NCBI GenBank assembly: GCA_020722645.1
Contig: DYKL01000048.1
Location: 1-14,627, forward strand
Source of the DNA: Acetofilamentum sp.
Lineage (GTDB): Bacteria > Bacteroidota > Bacteroidia > Bacteroidales > JAFGUD01
Length of the DNA: 14,627 bases
Reading direction: 5' to 3'
The position numbers and the translations under genes were made by a program. Shown here piece by piece: positions 1 through 6,560 of this stretch (the first letter of the stretch is position 1; each line of letters starts with the position of its first letter). The notes under the pieces are model-generated. The model made no database searches. It was given only the letters and a program-made list of their open reading frames with translations, and was not told where the DNA came from.

Positions 1-83
1 GTAGAATGTAACGAAATTTTAAACGTTAATAAAAATAAAATCAAAAAATTAGTATTAAAATTAATGAATATATCATTTTTTTA
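1..83. repeat. Left arm of a long inverted repeat
   Basis: Positions 1-30 are the exact reverse complement of 14396-14425. The match continues with about seven differences to position 83 (right arm 14344-14425), giving about 92% identity over 83 bp by manual alignment. The arms are 14.3 kb apart. The left arm starts at base 1, so it may extend outside the window. It is AT-rich and has no coding frame of note. Its nature is unknown: it could be a dispersed intergenic repeat present in two orientations or the edge of a larger element. No recombinase lies nearby. Confidence 0.85.
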
Positions 84-102
84 CACAGATAATTATTTCA
101 CA

Positions 103-126
103 TTAAATCCGCAAGTTTTTTCGTAA
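103..126 (+). repeat. Solo copy of a 24-bp repeat box
   Basis: These 24 bases match 14440-14463 at 23 of 24 positions in the same orientation (core TTAAATCCGCAAG, then a T-rich stretch ending CGTAA). At the right end of the window the box is the first part of a structured element of about 140 bp. Here only the box is present, and a truncated reading frame begins directly after it. This is consistent with a remnant of the larger element or a recombination scar. Confidence 0.7.
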
Positions 127-129
127 TAA

Positions 130-267
130 CAATTAAGAATTATTGAATATGGACATTCAGGAAATCCACCAATTTATGACGGTCAAACCTTACATAAAGG
201 TGCATTAATTTGGGAATTGGGAAGTTTATTGATTTTGGTTGCTGTAACAGTTTTGAAACAAAATTAA
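130..267 (+). pseudogene. C-terminal remnant of a membrane protein
   Basis: An open frame runs from just after the stop at 127-129 to the TAA at 265-267 (45 codons) and has no start codon. It reads as a short polar stretch (EYGHSGNPPIYDGQTLHKG) followed by a hydrophobic segment (ALIWELGSLLILVAVTVL) and a short KQN tail, like the last membrane helix of a larger protein. A strong terminator follows at once, as expected after a real gene end. The frame begins 4 bp after the repeat box at 103-126, which suggests the rest was lost by insertion or recombination there. I do not recognise the family. Confidence 0.5.
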
Positions 268-268
268 A

Positions 269-295
269 AAAATTCCTGACACTGTCAGGAATTTT
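269..295 (+). terminator. Rho-independent terminator hairpin
   Basis: A perfect 12-bp stem (269-280 with 284-295) has a 3-base loop (ACT). It is A-rich on the 5' side and followed by TTTTCTT. It lies directly after the stop of the truncated membrane gene at 267. Because the stem is flanked by A and T runs, it could work in both directions. The next gene starts 14 bp further on. Confidence 0.85.
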
Positions 296-297
296 CT

Positions 298-306
298 TAA
301 ATTTGC
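298..306 (+). promoter_or_regulatory. Possible -7 promoter box TAAATTTGC
   Basis: This matches the Bacteroidota -7 consensus TAnnTTTG. No clear -33 TTTG element is seen at the usual distance. The box is so close to the ATG at 310 that a transcript from it would be leaderless or would start just inside the gene, so the call is weak. Confidence 0.3.
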
Positions 307-309
307 GAA

Positions 310-744
310 ATGGAAAATAAAATTATAAATAAAAATTATACACAACTAATTGATAACATTGGCAATACAATAACCAATGCGAGAGAAAATTCATATAAAA
401 CCATCAACAAAGAACTGATACAAAGTTATTGGTTGATAGGCAAGTATATTGTTGAATACGAGCAGGCAGGAAATATAAAAGCCGATTATGGTGCGAATTT
501 ACTTTTACAAATTTCAAAAGATTTAAAAATACGATACGGGAAAGGTTTAGTAAAAACAACAGAAGAAAACGAAACAAATGATAATCCACCAATTGGAATT
601 TTATTAACAAGAGAAAAAGACGAAGTAATGATTGAATACGCAATGTATAATGTTGATAGCAATTTGTTTGTAAACAAATACCAATTGTATTTACCAAACA
701 GAGATGAATTGAAAAAACGTGTTGAAAATATACTAAATAAATGA
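310..744 (+). pseudogene. Internally deleted DUF1016/YhcG-type PD-(D/E)XK nuclease
   Basis: The 144-residue product joins the two ends of a much longer protein. Residues 1 to about 80 match the N-terminal helical DUF1016_N region (SYWLIGKYIVEYEQ, then ADYGANLLLQISKDL and RYGKG). Residues from about 81 match the far C-terminal end of the nuclease domain (NPPIGILLTREKDEVMIEYA, then LFVNKYQLYLP). Family members are usually about 330-380 residues, so roughly 200 residues are missing, including the part with the PD-(D/E)XK catalytic core. The junction lies near GKG-LVKT and keeps the frame. YhcG-type proteins are putative nucleases often found near restriction and other defence genes. This copy should lack nuclease activity. 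A short derived protein is still possible because the frame is intact, but a decaying gene is likelier. Confidence 0.78.
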
Positions 745-787
745 AAAACAAGCACACTTACTAAAATACTTGTGGTTTTAAGAAAAA

Positions 788-2674
788 ATTAAAAATATAG
801 TTTTTTATAAAAAAATATTAACAATTGTTATTTTATTAAACACTATTTTGTTAAAAGCTCAGTTTAATTGCGATTTCTCTGTAAATTCTCAATTAACCAA
901 CTCAGATTTTAATCACATTTTGCCAAAAATTGTGAGTTGCTCAAATGGAAATTCGTTTGTTTCATGGTATGAAGCCGACGGAGATTTTTATAATATGAAA
1001 ATGCAATTGATTGACAGTCTTGGTAATAAATTATGGACTGAGGATTTATTAGTTGGAAATTTTCACACTGATTCGTGGGTTACCGATTATTCTTTAATTA
1101 TTGACAATGAAAATAACTGTGTTTTAGCATACAACGATTATAGAAACGACACTACAAACACTCAACAAGACATTTGTCTCTACAAAATATCACAAGATGC
1201 AGAATTTTTATGGGGCAATAATGGTATCAGCTTTGTAATAGAAGAAGAATATGATTTTTTTCCGCGATTGTTGCTTACTCCAAGTAACAGTATAATAGTA
1301 GCTTGGTCAAATTATAATTATTATTTTACATTGCAAAAAATATCTGCCGAAGGTAATTTACTTTGGGGTGAAAACGGCATCATTTTTCAAGACAGCCCTC
1401 CAACTATCAGATATCAAAATCCTTTAATAGTAAATGCGGAAAATGAAAATGTTTTTGTTATATGGACTTATGAAACAGGAAATTACATGTATCCTGAAAA
1501 AGATATTTATTTACAAAAATTAGATGAAAATGGTAATACAATCTTAACAGAACCTACAATTATATATGACTTATCAGATATTCCGATTTATGTATGTCCT
1601 GTTGCTGTTCCCGACAAAAAATACGGAACTTATATTACTTGGTATTCTTTTTATCAAAATGTTTTAAATACTTATATTTCTCACGTTGATTCTCTCGGAA
1701 ATTTAACAATGCCTTTGAACGGTGTTGCTATGCAAAATAATTCTGATTTTTCAAGAACATACTCAGGCATTGCTGTTGATAATAATAACAATGCTGTTGT
1801 TTTTTGGAAGCAAAGTGATTTGAATCAATCTGAATTTGGTATCTTTGGTCAAAAATTTTCTTCAAATGGTGATTTATTATGGCAAAATAATGGTATAAAT
1901 TTTTATGAACTTTCCGTAATATCAATTTACGGCATTTTTGCAGAACAAGTTGGCAATGATTTTTTATTGTTTTTTGAAGATAATTCAATAGATAATAATA
2001 CTCAAATCAAAAGTACCGAAAAATATATCAACTCTTTCGGTGGAGTAGTTTGGGAAAAAATAATAACTGATTATCCTAGTAATAAAGCTGATTTTTGTTA
2101 CAGTAACAATGTTAATAAACAAGTAATTGCTGTTTGGTATGACGGCAGAACCGATTACGATAATTTATTTACTCAGAACATATTTGCGTATTCTGTAAAT
2201 TTAGGGAATGATACAACAATTACAATTGATGATTCTCTAATTCTTGATGCCGGTAGTGAATTTCAAAATTATCTGTGGAATGATCTTAGTACAAATCAAA
2301 CATTCCTGATTGACGACTATAACGTTGGTTCTTATGAAATTAGTGTAATGACACAAGACATTTGCAATTTTGAATATTTCGATACAATTATGGTTGAAGT
2401 TACTGAAAATGAAAATATATCTCAATTTGACAAAAACTATGTTTTAATTTACCCTAATCCTGCAAAAGACAAATTATTCATTGATTTTCAAAATAATCAC
2501 TTTGATGATATAATTATAAAAATTTATAACAATATCGGATTTTCAGTTTTTCAAAAAACATATTCGGACATTCAAAATATTCAAATTGAATTATCTGAAT
2601 TTGAAAATGGTGTTTACTTTATAGAAATTGAGGATAATAATTTCAAATATTATAAAAAAATTATCAAAAACTAA
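788..2674 (+). CDS. T9SS cargo protein: propeller-like repeats, Ig-like domain, type A sorting domain; no standard start
   Basis: The first conventional start in this frame is TTG at 848, but it would begin at the end of the signal peptide (LLKAQ). The frame stays open back to 782 and encodes a typical Sec signal (KNIVFYKK, a hydrophobic core, then LLKAQ). I therefore place the start at 788, where an ATT codon sits where ATG would be expected. Numbering from 848, residues up to about 445 carry repeated strand patterns with D-x-x-G-N-x-L-W turns (DSLGNKLW, AEGNLLWGENG, SNGDLLWQNNG), like a beta-propeller. Residues from about 450 to 525 resemble the LGNDTT...LDAG Ig/PKD-like module common in secreted Bacteroidota proteins. 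The last 75 or so form a T9SS type A sorting domain (YPNPAKD, NGVYFIEI, KKIIKN). It is probably exported and anchored at or released from the cell surface; the ligand is unknown. The ATT may be a rare start or a mutation that silences the gene. It converges on the lipoprotein gene with an 8-bp gap. Confidence 0.85.
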   Translation: MKNIVFYKKILTIVILLNTILLKAQFNCDFSVNSQLTNSDFNHILPKIVSCSNGNSFVSWYEADGDFYNMKMQLIDSLGNKLWTEDLLVGNFHTDSWVTDYSLIIDNENNCVLAYNDYRNDTTNTQQDICLYKISQDAEFLWGNNGISFVIEEEYDFFPRLLLTPSNSIIVAWSNYNYYFTLQKISAEGNLLWGENGIIFQDSPPTIRYQNPLIVNAENENVFVIWTYETGNYMYPEKDIYLQKLDENGNTILTEPTIIYDLSDIPIYVCPVAVPDKKYGTYITWYSFYQNVLNTYISHVDSLGNLTMPLNGVAMQNNSDFSRTYSGIAVDNNNNAVVFWKQSDLNQSEFGIFGQKFSSNGDLLWQNNGINFYELSVISIYGIFAEQVGNDFLLFFEDNSIDNNTQIKSTEKYINSFGGVVWEKIITDYPSNKADFCYSNNVNKQVIAVWYDGRTDYDNLFTQNIFAYSVNLGNDTTITIDDSLILDAGSEFQNYLWNDLSTNQTFLIDDYNVGSYEISVMTQDICNFEYFDTIMVEVTENENISQFDKNYVLIYPNPAKDKLFIDFQNNHFDDIIIKIYNNIGFSVFQKTYSDIQNIQIELSEFENGVYFIEIEDNNFKYYKKIIKN

Positions 2675-2682
2675 TAAAAACT

Positions 2683-3771
2683 CTACTTAACCTTTACAAT
2701 GCACCAATACCCCTGATTTAAGTTTCTTGTAAATAAAGGGTTTTCTTCTTCTAAGCCGGTAATTCGGTCATCATCACCTATTAGAAGCAATGTTTTTTTG
2801 CCCAAAACTGTCAAACCTTCTATTTTATGGTCAAATTTCATTGGTTGTCCGGCATCGGTGTAAACTAAATGAGCATTTTTATTTTTGTTAAGTTCATCAA
2901 TTGAAATGTACCATAAATACGCACCTCTGCTTTTTGTGTCATCGCCAAGCTCGTAACTTGTAACAAAATAAATACGTTTGTCGTAACGGCTATACTCCAT
3001 ACTCGAAATTCCTAATAAAATATTGTTTCCAAGAGTATCTGCCGGAATTTCGTAAATTTTTTCTACTGAATTTCTAAGTTTAATTTTATTATCAACATAT
3101 TCATAATCAACTGATAAGATAGTTATTGAATATTCAAAATCATTATATTCATTTCCAATTTCACGAACACCAAATAAAATTTTATTGTCGGGAATTACAG
3201 TCATCGCTTCAATTTTCAAATAATTTGGTCCGTTTGGATATTTATCTGATTTCAAAACATTTACAAATTGGTTTTTCAAATCAAAAGAATTTTTAGCTGT
3301 ATCATTGTCAAATTTTACAACTCCTGAATTATCGAAGTTATCTGCTTCTATATATATTAATGTGTTGTTTGTTGGTCCCTTTTTTTTGTTTTCAACAGGA
3401 TAGGAAAATGCACTTGAAAAAAGTATAAACTTATTGTCAGGAGTTATTGTTGATGATTCGTATTTATCTATCAAATAAAATGCAGGAGTCTGATAATATT
3501 TTTTTGTAGAGCATAATATTTTTTTATCATAGTCAAAACTAAATACTGGCGAATTCTTTTCGGGCATTGGTTTATCGTTTGCCAGATAGATTTTTCCGTT
3601 TGAATATAAAACTGTCGAAGTTTCGCATGTATATGGAGATCCGTTTTCCTGCATTAATCCTTCCGAAAAACAGTCGAAATAACCCTCTGTTATTGTAACG
3701 TTTGTATTATTTCTGAGAGAATTACAAGAAATTGCAAAAATCAAAAATAAAACAGGTATAAACTTTTTCAT
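2683..3771 (-). CDS. Lipoprotein with phytase-like/beta-propeller repeats, function unknown
   Basis: This is a 362-residue product with a lipoprotein signal: two lysines, a hydrophobic core, and FAISC with Cys16 as the likely lipidated residue. Two similar segments are visible, KIEAMTVIPDNKILFGVRE near residue 190 and KIEGLTVLGKKTLLLIGDDD at about 316-335. They resemble blades of the phytase-like (esterase-like) or SdiA-regulated-type propeller group, in which 'EG/EA + hydrophobic strand + DD' recurs. Other blade-like stretches include SSMEYSRYDKRIYFVTS. The family link is a weak resemblance, and I infer no enzymatic activity. The product should sit in the periplasm or on the outer membrane. 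It is in the same direction as mqnA but 174 bp downstream, so it is probably a separate transcript. The ATG start gives a clean signal peptide. Confidence 0.85.
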   Translation of the reverse strand: MKKFIPVLFLIFAISCNSLRNNTNVTITEGYFDCFSEGLMQENGSPYTCETSTVLYSNGKIYLANDKPMPEKNSPVFSFDYDKKILCSTKKYYQTPAFYLIDKYESSTITPDNKFILFSSAFSYPVENKKKGPTNNTLIYIEADNFDNSGVVKFDNDTAKNSFDLKNQFVNVLKSDKYPNGPNYLKIEAMTVIPDNKILFGVREIGNEYNDFEYSITILSVDYEYVDNKIKLRNSVEKIYEIPADTLGNNILLGISSMEYSRYDKRIYFVTSYELGDDTKSRGAYLWYISIDELNKNKNAHLVYTDAGQPMKFDHKIEGLTVLGKKTLLLIGDDDRITGLEEENPLFTRNLNQGYWCIVKVK

Positions 3772-3874
3772 AATTATATATTTTTATTACTTTTTTATAT
3801 GTCAATAGTTAGGTATATTTTATAATAATTCATTAATATTCAGCGAATTATGTATGCATGAAAAACAAATTAGC

Positions 3875-3940
3875 AATTGACTTAAAATCAATAATTGACT
3901 AATTGGCTAATTGACTAATTGGCTAATTGAAAAATTAACT
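3875..3940. repeat. 8-bp tandem repeat (AATTGACT/AATTGGCT)
   Basis: Six contiguous 8-mers run from 3893 to 3940: AATTGACT, AATTGGCT, AATTGACT, AATTGGCT, then two degenerate units. An extra AATTGACT lies at 3875-3882. The array ends 5 bp past the stop codon of mqnA, in the 174-bp gap before the lipoprotein gene. Exact alternation of the A and G variants points to copying as a 16-bp unit. Such arrays can change in copy number by slippage. I see no terminator or promoter motif in it. Confidence 0.8.
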
Positions 3941-3945
3941 AATTA

Positions 3946-4707
3946 TTAATGTGTTACTTCCGGCAATAAATCAAGATATTTATTTATTGCAATAAACTTT
4001 TTATCGTCAAGAACATAGCTAATGTTATTGTTATAATATTCAAAAGCATTATAATTTATTTTTTGAATTTTTTCATCAAAAAAACTGACAACTTTATCAA
4101 TATTTTCAATTCCTTTTCTAAAAGCCTCGTTTAAAGCATCAATAATGTCATTCGGAATATATTTATTAGCTGTCCAAGTAGCAAAAACAAAAGGTAATCC
4201 TGTAAATTTTTTCCATTCAGACGACAAATCATAAATAAATTTGTAGTTATTCAAAACATTTAAAGCTCTGTCCCCGATTATAATTCCTGCTGTGTCATCA
4301 TTAATTTTTTCAATATAATTTTCATCAGCTCTAAGCCAATTAAAATTTTTGTTCCAGTAAAATTTTGCAAGAATTTTTGTAAGCATCACTGATGTTCTCG
4401 ACTGAAAATCAAGATATATATTTTTAATTTCGGATAATTCAACATCAGAAGCTAAAATTACGCTTTTGACATCGTTTTCAGCAGCAATGCAATAATTTGT
4501 TATTATTTTATAAAATTTCATTTCCGGTAGAATTGCAATCGGCACTAAACCTATATCAACCTTATCATTCAGAAGTTTATTAGCACAAATTGAAGGATAA
4601 TCGGTTGATAAATCAATAATTTTCATCAATTCTGCATCTTGATATAAACCGTACAAAAACGGAAACGTATTCAAATACGAAACAGCAGATATTCTTATTT
4701 TCTTCAT
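3946..4707 (-). CDS. mqnA: Chorismate dehydratase MqnA (futalosine pathway)
   Basis: This 253-residue product is probably MqnA, which dehydrates chorismate to 3-[(1-carboxyvinyl)oxy]benzoate, the first step of menaquinone synthesis by the futalosine route. The fold is that of periplasmic binding proteins, but there is no signal peptide, so it is cytoplasmic. Motifs visible are ISAVSYLNTFPF near the N-terminus (S10-Y-L-N-T14), DIGLVPIA (51-58), LDFQSRTS (99-106, usually D-x-x-S-R-T-S) and GDRAL (145-149). The length is normal for the family, if slightly short. Related proteins (MqnD, general substrate-binding proteins) share the fold, but the SYLNT and SRTS motifs favour MqnA. No other menaquinone gene is in the window, so the pathway genes are scattered or lie outside. 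The gene stands alone and is divergent from the TPR gene at 4823. Confidence 0.9.
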   Translation of the reverse strand: MKKIRISAVSYLNTFPFLYGLYQDAELMKIIDLSTDYPSICANKLLNDKVDIGLVPIAILPEMKFYKIITNYCIAAENDVKSVILASDVELSEIKNIYLDFQSRTSVMLTKILAKFYWNKNFNWLRADENYIEKINDDTAGIIIGDRALNVLNNYKFIYDLSSEWKKFTGLPFVFATWTANKYIPNDIIDALNEAFRKGIENIDKVVSFFDEKIQKINYNAFEYYNNNISYVLDDKKFIAINKYLDLLPEVTH

Positions 4708-4799
4708 TTTTATTCCGATAAAAGTCTTTAACCTTCAAAGTTTTACACGATTGTTAATAAAAAGTTAATATAGACTATATGTCAATTGAAAATAGTGTG

Positions 4800-4808
4800 T
4801 AAATTTGC
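4800..4808 (+). promoter_or_regulatory. -7 promoter box TAAATTTGC for the TPR gene
   Basis: This is an exact match to TAnnTTTG, 15 bp before the ATG at 4823. Transcription would start near 4814 with a short A-rich leader. A convincing -33 TTTG at the usual distance is not present; the nearest TTG at 4786 is too close. Confidence 0.5.
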
Positions 4809-4822
4809 AAAAAAAATAATAA

Positions 4823-5683
4823 ATGAAAAATTTTAAGGTAAAAGAAAATAAGAAATTAGGATATTACGCATTCATTTTCAAACGATTAGGTCAAAAAGAT
4901 TTAATAAACGAAAGTTTTGTTTTTAGTACATCTTTTAATTCCAACAAACTTTCGCAAGGAAAAATGGGTGAATTTGCAATTTTTACTGCTGATTTACTTA
5001 AAGATAATGATAAAGCTGAAAAATATTTTTTACAAGCACTCGAAAGAGACAATGAAAACGCTTATTGGTTAGGGAATTTTGCCATTTTTTTACATTTTTA
5101 TAAAAAAGATTTCAAAAAAGCCGAAATTTACTACAAAAAAAGCATTAAAATTTATCCCGACGATGCATTTGTAAAATTTAATTATGCCCATTTATTACTT
5201 TTTCAAAAATCCGATTATGATTCAGTTGAAAAAATATTACGCGATATACTTTCATTAGAGCCTCAAAACCCCAAATATAAATGCGCTTATGCAGCTTTTT
5301 TATTTAAAATTAGAAAAAAATTTTCATTAGCTGAAACACTTTGCAAAGAAGTAGTTGAAAAATACGATAAAAATCCATATTGGATGTCCACTTATGCTCA
5401 GCTGAAAATTTTAAAAGGAGAAGCAAAAGAAGCCAGAAAATTAATTCAAAAAGCATTTGACCTAAACCCGCCTGATGAACTTGCCGTTGAATTATGGTTT
5501 TATTTATACGCACATTTCGAAGACGCAAGATTAGAAGCTGAACTTAAAATTCAAGAACTTATTAATAAAGGCGTAAAATCTATGGTTTGGGGACTTCAGC
5601 AAAATGTTGTAGTTGCAATTTTTGCAGGTCACCCTTTCCCACAAAAACTTGAAGAATACGCAAAAGTTATTATGGGTAGCTGA
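4823..5683 (+). CDS. Cytoplasmic tetratricopeptide-repeat protein
   Basis: This 286-residue protein has no signal peptide or membrane segment. About five TPR-like helical pairs follow one another from residue 48 to 215. Examples are GEFAIFTADLLKDNDKAEKY (49-68), the next unit at about 80-113 ending SIKIYPDD, 118-150 ending LSLEPQNP, 154-184, and 189-219 ending AFDLNPPDE. The first 45 residues are basic and charged. The C-terminal 65 residues are helical and not TPR-like. TPR proteins act as binding scaffolds; the partner here cannot be inferred. It is transcribed alone from a TAnnTTTG box and ends 13 bp from the stop of the convergent methyltransferase gene, with no hairpin between them. Confidence 0.85.
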   Translation: MKNFKVKENKKLGYYAFIFKRLGQKDLINESFVFSTSFNSNKLSQGKMGEFAIFTADLLKDNDKAEKYFLQALERDNENAYWLGNFAIFLHFYKKDFKKAEIYYKKSIKIYPDDAFVKFNYAHLLLFQKSDYDSVEKILRDILSLEPQNPKYKCAYAAFLFKIRKKFSLAETLCKEVVEKYDKNPYWMSTYAQLKILKGEAKEARKLIQKAFDLNPPDELAVELWFYLYAHFEDARLEAELKIQELINKGVKSMVWGLQQNVVVAIFAGHPFPQKLEEYAKVIMGS

Positions 5684-5696
5684 TGCAAAACACTTT

Positions 5697-6557
5697 TTAA
5701 TTTATTTGTATCCAAAAGGAACCACCATGTTTTTCTACATTGCTTGTATTTGGATGTTCCCATATTGACGAAATTATATCAGAAAGTTCTTTGTCTTCAC
5801 TTATAAAATTAGCAGGAAAAATTGGTTTAAATTTTTCAGGATTAGCAATAATATACGAAGCTAATAAATATTGTTCAGAATAAAATCTATCGCACATAAA
5901 CTGTGGATAGTCATAAGGCAAATAAATATCGTGAAAATGAACAATTACTCCCTTTTTTAGATATGGTAACAACTCCAAAAAACATATAGTAACGTCTGAA
6001 TTTGGAAAACAACGATGAGAATTATCAATAAATAATATATCGTTTTCATTTAAGCCATTAACTATAAATTGATAATTATCAATATTCTCAAGTGGTTCTC
6101 TTATGACTTCATCAGCCAAATGATCAATACTTGCTCTTGGGAAAGGGTCAATAGAAATAATAGATGTATTCAATTTATTTTCTACAATGCTTTTTCTTAC
6201 CACTTTAGTTGAATTACCTGACCCAATTTCGATATACTTATTTGGTTTAAAATGAGCCAAAATAGTGTACAAAGAAATAATATCTAAACCCGGTAAAAAA
6301 GCGTTATTCCAAGTAGGTTCATTTTCATTTTTTTCAAACTCAGATGATTTTATTTCTTGAAAAATATTCTTAAAGGTCATAATTTCTTTAAGAAACTCGG
6401 CATAAACAATTCTATGATTATTTATGAGTTCATAAAGTAGAGCGTGGGGCATAAGCCCATACCCATATCTTGGTTTCATTTGAACTTTATATTCTAAAAT
6501 CAATTTCTGATATTTTGGTATCAATAGCTTTATAAATGATTTAAAGGTATTTGTCAT
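5697..6557 (-). CDS. Class I SAM-dependent methyltransferase (Methyltransf_24-like)
   Basis: This is a 286-residue product. A glycine-rich SAM-binding motif is at 108-117 (YIEIGSGNST), an acidic strand-2 end at SIDPFPR (135-141), and a further motif at DILFIDNSHR (173-182), followed by GVIVHFHDIYLP (203-214). This order and the IDxSH/HFHD pair resemble the Methyltransf_24 group, often found in glycan or secondary-metabolite clusters. The N-terminal 100 residues are a helical cap that may bind the acceptor. The substrate is unknown. The ATG lies 3 nt after the TAA of the secreted hydrolase gene, so the two are almost surely one transcript with coupled translation. A role in modifying glycans or surface material is inferred only from that neighbour. 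Confidence 0.82.
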   Translation of the reverse strand: MTNTFKSFIKLLIPKYQKLILEYKVQMKPRYGYGLMPHALLYELINNHRIVYAEFLKEIMTFKNIFQEIKSSEFEKNENEPTWNNAFLPGLDIISLYTILAHFKPNKYIEIGSGNSTKVVRKSIVENKLNTSIISIDPFPRASIDHLADEVIREPLENIDNYQFIVNGLNENDILFIDNSHRCFPNSDVTICFLELLPYLKKGVIVHFHDIYLPYDYPQFMCDRFYSEQYLLASYIIANPEKFKPIFPANFISEDKELSDIISSIWEHPNTSNVEKHGGSFWIQIN

Positions 6558-6560
6558 GGT

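Noticed and set aside
404..757. Minus-strand frames opposite the YhcG remnant
   Set aside because: Their translations are Leu/Phe-rich, as expected from the complement of a Lys/Asn-rich gene, and carry no motif; they are shadows.
741..764. Tiny ATG frame of 7 codons after the YhcG remnant
   Set aside because: Too short, and no sign of a leader-peptide structure after it.
3773..3805. TTGACA and TATAAT-like boxes on the minus strand before the lipoprotein gene
   Set aside because: The -10 would lie 2 bp from the ATG, the spacing is 21 bp, and Bacteroidota do not use this promoter type as a rule.
3797..4787. Shared 11-mer TATATGTCAAT at 3797-3807 and 4777-4787, both upstream of minus-strand genes
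   Set aside because: In DNA this AT-rich an 11-mer match can arise by chance, the distances to the genes differ (26 versus 70 bp), and no third copy precedes other genes.
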